A stretch of DNA of 59,243 nucleotides from Xanthoparmelia taractica (Eukaryota > Ascomycota > Lecanoromycetes > Lecanorales > Parmeliaceae). Location: positions 1 through 59,243 of the forward strand of contig JANQBS010000241.1 in assembly GCA_033085395.1 (NCBI GenBank), read 5' to 3'. The stretch's first letter is position 1; the number at the start of each line of letters is the position of its first letter. The notes below the pieces were generated by a model. The model did no database searches. It was not told the DNA's origin and saw nothing but the letters and a program-made list of their open reading frames with translations. This document shows, piece after piece, positions 31,740-42,722 of this stretch. A program made the translations under genes and the position numbers.

Positions 31740-33988
31740 TTACATGTCTCTTAAGTAAGGCCCATGACTACAATCTGACAACCTTGCAAACACGATACCC
31801 CTGAAATTCAACTTTGCGTCATAAGCCACCTTACATGCATGCGCGCATTGGAACGTTTCATTGGACCTCAGGGGCCGAATCAAAATGGTACTCACCAATT
31901 GGCGGAAGGCTAGGAAACCTCCCTGTCGATCAGCAGCAGTGGTCTTGCCAAGCCATTTACTCCGTGCCAATGTAAGCCCGCACAGAGGAATTGGGGGCGG
32001 CCAAGCGCTGAGGACATGGCATGAAAATTAAGAAGGAGGGGGAATGGGGGCGGCCCCTGCCGCCATCATGGATCGTAAAGTACACGAAGTACCTGTGCCA
32101 CGCAATTAGCTCGGTTTAGCGAGGAACGAACTAAATCCGTGAAACAACCTTAGTGCGTGGCACAACAACATGAACATCGGTGATCGAATATATTACGTGA
32201 GTCTTTGGTCTTCCGAAAATATCATCAATCTTCCCAGCTGACGGGATGCGCAGCCTTTTTTGCAACTATTTGGTGCATGCCAGATGCGGTGCGCTGAAGC
32301 CTTGTCTGGTGGTGCCTGCAATATTGATGACATTGGGACCAGAGTTCTTAATGTAAGACCGCTACACGGGGGTTAGCGGTCAGGATCATCGCGTTCCGAA
32401 CTACTGCAGGTTCAACTAATGGTCCATTCAATGGATGTCGGAGGTATTCAGCCAGGTGGGCGTGGTGGGCCCTCAACCGTGCATTGAGGGGTACTGTGTG
32501 ATATCGTTCGGGATAGATAGGTCGCCAAAAGTCATCAAACACTAATACGTGCTCTGAGACCGCATCCTAGTATACTCCACAAATCTAGCGAGTAAAGCCA
32601 TTGCACTGCTCGTGCCATGTTATCCATTGCCAATAGGTCACGACCCCAACCGGCAATAGCTGATGGCTGAAATTGCGAGCTTGATGCATACCTCACCTAC
32701 AAGAGAAATGCTGGGAGTGCTTCACTGCTGGATACTCGGTTTGAGCTTGCTAAAAAGGAAGAGGTTATAATATCCGACTAAAGAGGAAGGGGTGTAAAGT
32801 CAGCATTCCCCCTTCAGCTGAGCTGGCTGACACCTAATACTATTTCCTGACGTAGTCGCGTGTTTTAGAAGATCATCCAACGTGATGCCTCTTCTATCGT
32901 CGTTAGTGCTTCCTTCCGCCTGAACTTGTTGAGGGCCGGCGCGACCCTACAGCATGCGGCCCACGTCACAACTCTCATCTTCAACGTTGCGCCACCCCAA
33001 GCACAGAGACAGCATCGCGCACCAAGACATATCTCCAATGCCATTAGAGCGCTTGATTTGGCGAGACAATCGATCTTCATGTGGCTGTCTGCGATGAAAA
33101 TTTGCAGCTGTGATGAAAATTTTCGCTCGCTTGCAGCAGAAAAGGTTTGTCGTTTCTGCTCGGGAAGGCTCGCTCCAATGCGCCTCTTGGGTGTGTTTTG
33201 ACGGTCGTGTCCTAGGCTTGGGGTTCACGCTGCTAACCCTATACCCACCACCTGTGAGCCTAGATTCTGCTCTCACGAGAGACTGTCTATTGTCAACACG
33301 GTTGTGCTTATCTATCCTATTAGCATTATGATCAGGAGTATGCTGCCCAACTAGGGGCGACCCACAACGATGGGAAGTTCGTGGACAAAAAGTCGTGTGG
33401 AGATTTCGCAGACGTTGGCTGAGCAGATGGTAACTGATACATAGGATAGGATCTGCGTTCAAAGTGTTGTGTTCACAAAATGGAATGGAGCGAGCTTTTA
33501 CAGCCGGCTTGGTCAGGTCAGAGAATCGGGAAAATACGCATGTCGCTACACACTGTGCATACCAACGATTGCGGATAGTACTGGCGTTAGCTCGTACCTA
33601 GCATCTTGATTTACGTCAAATATACTGGCCTCGTCCCGCGTCCATAGTGTTATTGCCTTTGCCGCAATCCGATGCGACCTAGTTACGTCAGTTGAAGGCT
33701 TCTCATTGGCAGATCTTCAGGGTAATTCTTAGACCATAGATAGGCGTGTTGGCTGTAACGCTGTGGGCTGGCACTGCCTTGATAATGGCCCCCTTGACGG
33801 TGACTCCGGATCTTGTGAAGCCTGGCGAAGAAGAGTAGATCTTCTGGCCTGCGAGGCTTATCGGTAAAGTAGCGGCACAAACCATCACAGCCGAATTTGC
33901 AGAGCACACTGGAGGCGCCCACCAGGACTACTTTTCTCGCTTTGCAACGCGCCCATTTGTCCGCCCCCAATTTCTGGACTATATAGTC

Positions 33989-34389
33989 GGACTAGTCTAG
34001 ATGTTGGACGGACTGTCTGGACTAAATAGTCCGATGGTTGGTCGGATAGCTGATTTTTCGCGAGTATATTTCATCACGAAGGCGTATTTTCAGTAGCAAG
34101 CGGAGAAGAAATTCAAAAAAGCTGCGTCATCAACTCAATTTTCGATATATCTTCAACTATCACCCCATTATGGTCTCTGGCGACGATACTTCTGACCTAT
34201 CGAAGATCTGCATGCTGTTGTTAATACTTTGAAGGTGGAGGATGTGGAGGGTTTGAAAGACGTAGATCAGGCTACGGACTAAATAGTCGGACTAGTCTAG
34301 AATGACTTCGACGGTCTAGCATTCTGGACGGACTGTGGACTGTGTAAATAGCTTCATTTTGGACTAGTCTAGGCCTTTGGACGGACTGT
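33989..34389. repeat. Three copies of GGACTAGTCTAG ... GGACGGACTGT
   Basis: GGACTAGTCTAG occurs at 33,989-34,000, 34,289-34,300 and 34,361-34,372. Each is followed within 5-26 bp by GGACGGACTGT (34,006-34,016; 34,326-34,336; 34,379-34,389). Copies 1 and 2 are preceded by ATAGTC or AATAGTC and lie exactly 300 bp apart. The motif is itself palindrome-like (GGACTA/TAGTCC). This could be the subterminal repeats of a DNA transposon or MITE. Confidence 0.6.
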
Positions 34390-34862
34390 CGGACAACTGG
34401 GCGCGTTGTCGCTTTGCGCTGGACCCTTCATTGTCATATCGGCTTGCTACGCCTCCAGCGTCGACAGCGGCGTATCGGTCCGGAGGTATTACCATGATAT
34501 TATTGATGCGAGAATTCACAGCTGACGGCATTGTTCTGGGTCAAAAGTATCTACCTGAACCAAAAAGCCGCTAAATTTTTTCCTCGGACCCACTGTCGAT
34601 CGTAAATACCTCCTTTCCCATTTCGGGCAGTATACAACGCAGACGCTGCTAGCGATGTCAGAAGAAAGAGTCATATCGCCGCCTAGTTTTTCAGCCAACA
34701 AAGCAGCCGGCAGATGAAATGACTCGGCCAAAGAAGAAAGGCTCGCTGTATTCAAGATGCAAGAGACTATCGCACAGCATTTACTGCGAGATGATATGAA
34801 CCATTTACACTCATGTGGTACCAAATCAACATAAAGCTAGAAAGAACCGTCGTAACGCTATC

Positions 34863-35055
34863 ATGGAGTCCGATGACGCTGTCGCCTTCTCGCTAGCATC
34901 GCAAGATGATCTCTGGTAGGCCGTTTACGAAGCTATGGGAGACCTGCGCCACATTCATGGCGTGATCGTCTGCGCCGCTAGAAACGATAAGGGAATTGAT
35001 TGCCGCATGAAGATCAAGGAAGTTGGTGGGTACTGCCCAAGGGAAGGATATCGCT
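34863..35055 (+). pseudogene. Short reading frame broken by TAG, unrecognised
   Basis: From ATG at 34,863 the frame reads MESDDAVAFSLASQDDLW, then TAG (34,917-34,919), then AVYEAMGDLRHIHGVIV and CAARNDKG, to a TGA near 35,053. The residues on both sides look like one protein, and TAG could derive from CAG (CpA->TpA). It is too short to assign. Confidence 0.25.
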
Positions 35056-35982
35056 GACATTCACACTCGGCCGCACCATCCACTGGTAGTTGGCATTGTA
35101 GCGGAGCTAGTGGCCGTTGCAGAAATCCTGATTTCCCGTGAATGGGCTGGATCTGGACTCGTCTACTTTTCTCTTGCTACCTACAGCCGGCTGGAGATGA
35201 CCAAATGGCGCTGGGTACGTGGTTTGGGATTTGGTCTCAAAGCACTTGTTCGGGTTTTTTACAATACTAGTCTTCTGAATTTTACAGGTAATGCGCCAGT
35301 CAAGGGGGGAACGTAATGAGTATGTAGTTTTTACTTTAGCCAGAGTAGCATAAGATTTCGAACGGAATGTTTTCTGAGGCACACGGATCGTAAAATTGGC
35401 GCTAGGTACAATCTGTTCCCTGTGTAAGCGATGGTGTCCGGGACCGATACGAGAAGCGGGAGTGGAGTTCCTAGGCGGAAAGATATGGCGCCTTCTGGCT
35501 GCCATGCCACGTGGATGACGTTACTTGATTTCTGGGAGTCAAATCGGAGGGTGGGATCTGGGAGAGGGAAAGGTAGGGTGGTGTGGGATCTCCCGAGCAT
35601 GTGTGACGTGCATTTTCAAGTTTCAATTGTGACGCCCATTCCGTGTTCTTCGCCACCTGGGACCTATCTCTTATCGGTTTTGATACATTTCCCAACAGAG
35701 AAAGAAAATTATGCTTGTTGTGGTACAATGCAAATCTCAAGTCTCAAGCAAATCGTCGCCATCGGCTTCCTAGCCGGGCTCTCCACCACGCCAGCCATCA
35801 ATTATGTACCGATACTTTAGGTTTGAGGATGCCACTGCCACAAATGAAGTCCATATCTGAACACATTTCTGAACCATACCCAGGTTGGCACCTTCATGCA
35901 ACTCACGCAATCAAACTAGCGCTCTGTATTTGAGTCAGTGAAATTGAGCGTAGATAGTGCGACAACGGAATAAAGGTCTTTC

Positions 35983-37846
35983 TCACCCCTGATCATTGAT
36001 TGGCGGTGGAACATTGTTCGCGCCAGTGAGATCTGTAGGATTCTGCGTATTTGCGGCTGCATTGCCCTGGTAAGGTAGTCCTTGATCTTTACACACTTTG
36101 ATTTGATCCGGGGGCACACTCTGCGATTGCAGCTGCAGAGGTGCTTCTATGAAGGTTGCGAAGAAGCCGGCGACAAGGTGCCAGTCTATGTGGCAGTGGA
36201 ATGCCCAGACGCGTATAGGTTTTCGTCAGCACAAGTCCTCAGGGGCACATCATGGGATTGGAAACACTTATCTGGGTTATCAGCGATGAAGCGAAATGTT
36301 ACGTAACCACCCCCATTGACTTTGACGACATCCCGACGAATGGGGGTCGCGGGGGGGTTGATAGGTGTTCCTCCGTAGTGTCCTGCGTTGGGCGCAGAGC
36401 GCTGTACTATTTGGAAGTTGTGGCCGTGTATATGGAGCGGATGGCCGCCGGCGTCATTGTTGTTGATTACTACCTCAACTGTGTCGTAATAGTTTAGTAT
36501 CTGAGGGTTGGTGGAATGACCATAGACGACTGGATCAGTGGCGTATTTTCCGACGGTTAAGGCTGTGTAAAGAGAGGGGACTTTTGGTTCGACGTAAGTT
36601 ATATTGTTAATCGTAAACCTGCGATCGTGTCTCAGCAAGGTAATATTGAACCGCAAGTAGGGAAACAAAGAGGTTACCGATTCTGGTTGTCAACCACTCC
36701 AGAGTCGACGGTGAATACGATTTGGCGAGTCACATGCTTGAACAGGGGTAACTTGTCGTAGGGGACGAGCCCGAAATCATCGAAGGCGCCATCATAGGAG
36801 GCGAACGTCGGAGCTTCCAACGGTAATGGCTTTGCGGTGTTGTACACCAAGTACCCAGTTGCATTAAGGTTCAGCGTTGAAGGAACACTATCAAACATGG
36901 AAGGATCCATGGCGCCGACAAAAGCGTAGTTCTTGCTAGCGTCAGGCTTCGCGGTTATTAAAACACTCATACGCTGACCATCGGAAAGGTAGATGAGATC
37001 TGTCTTTTGCGCCACGGTGTAGACGCCGTCAACCTCGACGATTGTCATCTCGTGTTGGTCGAATTTGACGAAAAATGCTGCGAGATTGGAAACATTGATG
37101 ATCCTAACCATGTACCTCTTACCGGGCGTAATCGCGAAGGAAGTTGTGGCGTTGTCATTGATAATCGCTGAGTCAGGGATTGGTTCTGTGAGGTAAGACG
37201 TTAGCATCCCTTGCTCACACGTGTTGATGGGGTGGACTCGCCTGCCCCGTCAGGATTCGAGGCAGGGGAAAGAAACCCCGGAATGAGCTCGGGCATTTGC
37301 TGGTGATACCAGTCTGATAGGGTCAAAACGAGCTCTTGATCGTATTGGCCAGCGTAAGGTGAAGCTGGGTCGTGGATCAACATTGGGCCTCTGAAACCGT
37401 CAGGGTATTGACCCCTGTTGTGAGAATGATACCAATAGGTACCAGGCTGGTTTACCTGTTCTGGACATCAGCTCTGAATCTCTCGAATCCTGCTCTGTGA
37501 AAATATTTCCTACCGTAAAGACTTGAGTGAACTTCTCTCCAGGGCCAATGGGGCACTGTGTAACTCCTGTTGGGCCGTCCATGGAATTCGACCCATTCTG
37601 GAACAGACCGTGGAAGTGCAGGCCCGTCGTCTCATTACCAAGTTGGTTGGTTAAATGCACAGTGATCTTTTCACCAACATTGGCATTGATTGCTGGAGGC
37701 GGCCACTGATTGTTGATGCCTATGACAGGCCTTTCTTTCAGACCATCAGGGTTCCGGTTCACCCAAGTAACATCCCAATTGTAAACAGCGGCGAAGATAC
37801 AACCGCTGTGGGCTAAGACAGCGAGAAGAGAGGATTTTAGAATCAT
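35983..37846 (-). CDS. Secreted multicopper oxidase (laccase / Fet3-like family)
   Basis: Five exons on the reverse strand (37,846-37,514; 37,455-37,242; 37,185-36,678; 36,618-36,272; 36,212-35,983) give 543 aa. A signal peptide (MILKSSLLAVLAHSGCIFA) is followed by three cupredoxin domains. All four copper signatures are present: HFHGLFQNGSNSMDG (about 77-91), YWYHSHNRGQY (about 118-128), HPLHIHGH (about 411-418) and HCHIDWHLVAGFF (about 473-485). The axial residue position is Phe, as in high-potential laccases. The start (VTWVNRNPDGLKERPVIGIN) is closer to Fet3/brown-1-type ascomycete enzymes than to classical laccases. There is no C-terminal membrane anchor, so it is likely extracellular and oxidises phenols, pigment precursors or metal ions. 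Exons 2-3 need a GC-AG intron and exons 4-5 an AT-AC intron to read correctly. Confidence 0.87.
36213..36271 (-). other. Predicted AT-AC intron of the multicopper oxidase gene
   Basis: The exon before it ends ...GATAACCCAG. The intron begins ATAAGTGTTT, has the branch-like GCTGACG, and ends CCTATAC. The next exon begins GCGTCTGGGCATTCC. Only this splice yields DNPGVWAFHCHIDWH, the essential fourth copper motif. No GT donor or AG acceptor nearby gives an open frame: the sequence between contains an in-frame TGA, and there is no AG close before GCGTC. The length (59 nt) is normal for this genome. Confidence 0.7.
37186..37241 (-). other. Predicted GC-AG intron of the multicopper oxidase gene
   Basis: The intron starts GCGAGT after ...GGGGCAG and ends CTCACAG, with a perfect TGCTAAC branch. 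It is 56 nt long. It gives NPDGAEPIPDSAIIND across the junction, as expected for the family. The only GT alternative is a 35-nt intron starting GTGTGA inside it, too short to be likely. Confidence 0.65.
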
Positions 37847-37882
37847 GATTGAGTCACACTAGCGCCAAGTAAGAAGCTTCCA

Positions 37883-37890
37883 GTATATAC
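37883..37890 (-). promoter_or_regulatory. TATA box of the multicopper oxidase gene
   Basis: GTATATAC on the reverse strand, about 40 bp upstream of the ATG at 37,846, in an otherwise unremarkable leader. Confidence 0.4.
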
Positions 37891-40800
37891 GGGAGAGAAG
37901 ATGGATTGTTCATATCTTTTATAGGTTCCGCAGCGGTCCATGGAAAGCTGCCTCGACCCTTTCTGACATTGCTTTTGTGCCGGAGAATTTCCTCACAGCC
38001 CCGAATTGAAATTGCTCTTGCGAGCGCAGCTGATCGATGGCACTAAAAGCGGCCATAGAGCATCTGACTACTGGCATTTAGTCAGATTGGGGGACCATAA
38101 GCATGTGCATGTCATAGGCATCACTCACGGCCCGCCATCTATTCGCAGCCAGACCTTGTGATTCAACCAGCTTCGTTAGGACGACCCGGGGGGACCCGAC
38201 GGAGATGATCAGCCGAAAATACGATAGTAAATAATCCTCTATGTTGGCATTTAGATGAAGGGGGTGGGACCGGCAGTGGCTGGAACCATTTGAAGTAATA
38301 TTTGACGACCAGATATCTGCCAAGCGTTCGAAAAAAGGGCGTAGATAGGCGAAGCGAGCATCACAACATTCCCGTATACCGTACACGTGGGACCTATACG
38401 TATCAGGACGCATGGCCTCGGGATCGGATACAGGGCTGGTGGGGGCAGATATCTGATTCCAACTGCCAGAACCGTATCCTTTAAACAATTGGGCGTTGGT
38501 GCTGACTTCAAATGCGATGCCTGCCTAGCACTGGCAATATTCGATTCCAGAAAAAGTGGGCGATTTTGACAATCATCCATCTCTCAGGATCAACGGGATG
38601 TAAACAAAGGCAAGAGCAACTTCGGCCCAAATTGCGGCCCAGTGCGTCCGCACGCATAAACCTGCACCACGCGACTCGAGCATGAATGACCGCACCCAAG
38701 CTTGACAATACAACTAAAGACTTCTTCCTCCAGGATCTGGCATAAGCACTTGGGACAGCTCTTTCGGACTGTGGGAAGACATGAGTTGGACTCAAGCGGA
38801 GCAACTGTCAGCGGGTAAAATGGCCGACCGCGCACTGCCGGATCGCGGTCTAGACCGGGATCCAGATCTGTGCGCCATAACTTTCTTTTGTCGAGAAGGT
38901 TTATCTTTATACCCAATATCCGTACCCACCGAAGGCAAGATTGTCGATCTTGGCCATTTATCGCAGTTCGGCTTCGTGCTATTTCCTAGTTCTCGTTGTC
39001 AAATTGGCGGATGAAAGAATTTGAATGTGGTGGTGAGCGTGTCTCCAGCTGTGTAGTGTCTATGATGCAGCCATAGAGCCTTGCAAGGCCGTACGATGAC
39101 CTGTAGGAGTCGTATTCAATTATGAGAGGCTTATTGAAAATCCCAATGGGTTGTGGCTACTTGCTAACACGAGGACCCTGCCGCATGCAGCCACCCGTAT
39201 AGGAAGCCCATGGGTATACGTTGGGCATCCCGTATGGCTTCGCTAAGCACAGTCAGCAGAATCGGTGCCTTGCAGCCACTCATGCCCTTGCAGCCACTCA
39301 TGCGAGGAACAGCAAAATAAAAGGAGTAAAAAGGGAGTCAGAAGGATCTAGTGTGCGCAAGGCAGAAGCAGTCTGACGTCATGTGGTAACCCTTCCATCC
39401 CACGTCGAGCTGACAGCTGAAGAAAAAAAAAAAAAACATCCAACGACATCCAACAACATCCAACAACATACAAAAGATTAAACTCATCAGGATTACCTTG
39501 AATTATTGTCGCCTGGTAGCTGATATTGACAATGTTTGCGAGGGATTGGAGGATAGCAGCCGGAAGGTTGAGAATTGGTAGCCTACAGCTGGGCTGAAAT
39601 TTTCATTGGGGTCCCTTTCTCGTCCCGTGACGATTTGAGTTATGTTCACTATCTCTTGATGAGCGCCGCATGCAAAGGCGTCGGATAGTCAGTACTACCA
39701 TTCAGTAATGCTTAGAATATTCACCGGAAAAAATTCACAGTCACATTCTTACGGTCAGACCGTTTGCCATGTGCCAGCGCCACCTGGATCCTCCGGCATA
39801 GTATGTTGGGAAGTGAGCACTTCTCCAAGAGATGGTGTGGCCCAGATAATGGATAGCCTCATTATCGCCACAGGAGATGCCGCCAACTTCGTAAGCACAC
39901 ACACACACAAACTCTCTCTCTCTCTCATTACAACTTCTCATTTGAGGCAGACTACAGGTTTTTTATTAGCCCGCATTGACTTGACATGCATTCAGGCCTG
40001 CCCTCTGCCACCCGTGTAAGCCTGGGAACCTTATCACTTAGCCGTGATTCATGTGTGGGAATCAAATACGAGAGACAAATTTGCTTGAACATTGTGGCTC
40101 TCCCGATAATGAATTGCTCTCTGATAAGTCCCTCAATATGGTATCAGGCTGATGAGTTGCATTTGGACGTTACAGCTTGAGGTCTCAACAAACCGCCGCG
40201 GAGATGAGGCTTGTGACTTCGTGGAAAACGGGATCAATCACATTGTGATGCATTTCGATACCGAATCGTTCACCCGTTGAGCTCAGGAGCCACTGCAGTG
40301 CCACAACAATGATTACGCATAGTCTCAGACATCACTCGGGCGTTATGCTACACTGCTCTAACAGTGCCTTCCGGGTCTCCGACCACAATAACACCTTCCA
40401 ATGTTGGATCGCTTTGTCATTAAAACGGCCGCTACGACTGTGAACAGCCACTGCGACCAACAAATGTGCTATTTTCTTTTTTTCAGTGAGCAGACTCACA
40501 ATAGGCACCACGGAAGCTCCTCCAAGGATATGGCTGTGAAATGAGATGTTCCACACGAACCTTATATTCTGACTGAGGAATCGATGACGTTGTAGCTGCA
40601 GTCAATCTTTGATGGTCCCGAAAGCGAAGTGAAAGGCGCACTCAAGCGCTGTGGTAATACCGACCCGGACTACTGTTTATCACCGTTCTGTGCGGCCTGA
40701 TCGACCGCTGTGGTTGCAGGCGTTATCTCGGTTTGTCCGACCTTGATTTCAGGAGGGAATCATAAGTATGTACCGGTCAAGCGTCTTGGTGAAATTGCTT

Positions 40801-41378
40801 TCTCGAAAAGTAAGGCTTGAAATGCCAAGGCTCGTAGGTCTAGGCATGTCAAAAACTCGTCTACCTTATGCACTGGGTTCAGTTTATGGAGTCCTCCTTC
40901 AAAATTATAACGTACGGAGAGAATTGGTAGCTTTGATGGTGCAACTGAATTGAAGCACAGCAAGTCTTCTGTGAGGGTTTCCAGTTGTGATTGATTATGG
41001 ACTTTTCAATTTCCAGATGGGCGGGTACACTTGTCCATGGCGAGGCAAGTGTAAGTCCCTTCGCATTGTTCGACATAGCTTTCTACTACACTCATTCCGC
41101 AGACCTCGTTCGGACATGAAACTTTCAAATGTTGTAAGTAATCGTTGAAGCTCGGTGACTGTCACAGAATTTTGATGCCATCTCTATTAGGATTAGGGTG
41201 CTCGGGCCATCATCCCCTCGGCCGGCCTTGTGTGACCAAAGTCTGATTGCTTCCTCCTCACTTAAGAGTATTTCTTTCAAGGAGCTTATACTCGAGCCAG
41301 ATAGAGCGAGACATAGCGATCTACGTGGTGCTGATTAGAGAGTCTTTCTGTTACCGAAAATCCAGGCAACAGTGCGCA
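37891..41378. other. Long intergenic stretch; simple repeats only
   Basis: No supported gene. At 39,422-39,470 there is an A-run followed by about four 10-bp units of ACATCCAACA. At about 39,897-39,926 there is (AC)n followed by (TC)n. Between about 40,950 and 40,190 the reverse strand holds scraps of protein-like sequence in changing frames (for example SHILGGASVVPIVSLLTEKK), probably a decayed gene I cannot identify. Confidence 0.45.
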
Positions 41379-42555
41379 ATGGGTTCGTCTACTTCGAGAC
41401 TCAAAACTCGCCGACATCAATTGCCCTCTATAGTGACTGCAAATCCTTCTGCCACACTGAGCATAGGACTACCGTCGCACGCGTTGCCGTCAGAACTCCT
41501 TCTGATAGTGTTCAACTTGGCGCACGAGACCGCGACACTCTCGGCCTTACGTGTAGTGTCGAGGCAGTTCAATCGTCTACTTGTTTCTATAATCTACCAT
41601 AAAGTCACCCTCATTGCTAGAGTCGGCATGCTTCCAGCAAAGTGGCTCCGAGCGTTCGGCGGTCCAGCTCAACATTGCAACAAACATATGCAGATATACA
41701 AGACATGTAACGATCGATAAAGAGCTACACTAGCCTTTGGTCCTTGAGCTACTATATGTACTAGAAAATCTTCGGGAATTAATGTCAGCTAAATTTTTAA
41801 AAGCGTAGATACTGCATTCTACGACTACTTTTGAGGCTTCCACAACAAGGGAGGCTGGCTTAATCAGCACAGGAACGACATGCTAACAACCAGTCTCAAA
41901 ATCTCTCAGACTGGCCTGTAAGCCCAGACACCGGGCAATTTATCGCGTAGAGAACATTCGCTTTTTAGAGCTTTCGCGAAAGATGGCCAGGGTTGAGACT
42001 GGCCGTGGACAGGCATGACGCTTCGACGACTCTACCATTGTACACCATCCTCACCAACGCCGTCTCGTACAAAGCCACAACTTGTTCCCAGCCTAGTGAG
42101 ACAATAAACCTGATATGGCCGCCCTGTCGAAAAATTCACGGCTCGAAACCCTTTACCTGCTAGGGGATAAGCAGGAGTTGATAGATGTGAAATGGAAAAA
42201 ATGGGATACGAGAAGACTTCCACCTGTTAAAGAGCTGGTCATTCGAGATCTACTTGGCTGGGACACTCTCAGTATCTGTGATTGGTCGAACACCGCCCAT
42301 TTGGAGCTGACCAACGTCTCGAATGTTGCGTTGACTGAAGGTCGTCCATCTGGAGAGCTTATCATAGCGTGTGAATGTTTGGATCGAGCCGAGAGACAAA
42401 ATCAGCTACAAGAACTCAGCGACTTTTTGAACAGCTTGTTAGGCTACACCAGCGACCTCGAAAGGCTTGCTTTGAAGGGTTGGGTTTGCGATTTCCATAG
42501 GTATCTCCGTGATGCCTCTTTGAACATCAAATTGGAGGAATCTCGTAAACCCAAC
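41379..42555 (+). pseudogene. F-box protein gene, 5' part, interrupted by the YR retroelement
   Basis: ATG at 41,379 opens a frame whose residues about 35-75 form an F-box: LPSELLLIVFNLAHETATLS, then LRVVSRQFNRLLVSIIYHKV. F-box proteins recruit substrates to SCF ubiquitin ligases; this one would be a fungal F-box protein with a leucine-rich C-terminal part. The frame breaks at 41,718 and stops recur to about 42,110. A coding frame then resumes (42,115-42,555: LYLLGDKQELIDVKW, NTAHLELTNVSNVALTEG, LERLALKGWVCDFHRYL). It is cut at 42,556 by repeat A1 of the element. The remaining part lies at 47,172-47,762. Internal stops show that it had decayed independently of, or after, the insertion. Confidence 0.65.
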
Positions 42556-42722
42556 TCGAATAGTGGGACTATGGGTTAGTGTGTCTCATGATCCAGCCCC
42601 TGTTCCAGATGCATGCGCACATGCGGGGAACACGTGTCCTCGAGAGCACTATATGTATGGGTCTTACACCATCAGTTGACTCTTTATTCGAATTCTTCTC
42701 ACTTAGAGCAATCGTATTCTTT
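42556..42722 (+). repeat. Split direct repeat A1, YR element copy 1
   Basis: 167 bp starting TCGAATAGTGGGAC. It matches A2 at 46,777-46,943 and the A repeats of copy 2, with differences that are nearly all C/T or G/A. Least RIPped of the A copies. Confidence 0.88.

Larger units (their letters stand above)
31740..35982. other. Long gene-poor stretch with repeats and coding-like scraps
   Basis: No intact gene. Short reverse-strand stretches look protein-like: FWRPIYPERYHTVPLNARL at about 32,530-32,470 and GVTVKGAIIKAVPAHS at about 33,800-33,750. They have no start, splice sites or recognised domain. A three-copy repeat lies at 33,989-34,389 and a short broken reading frame at 34,863-35,055; both are listed. 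I read the whole stretch as gene debris. Confidence 0.45.
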
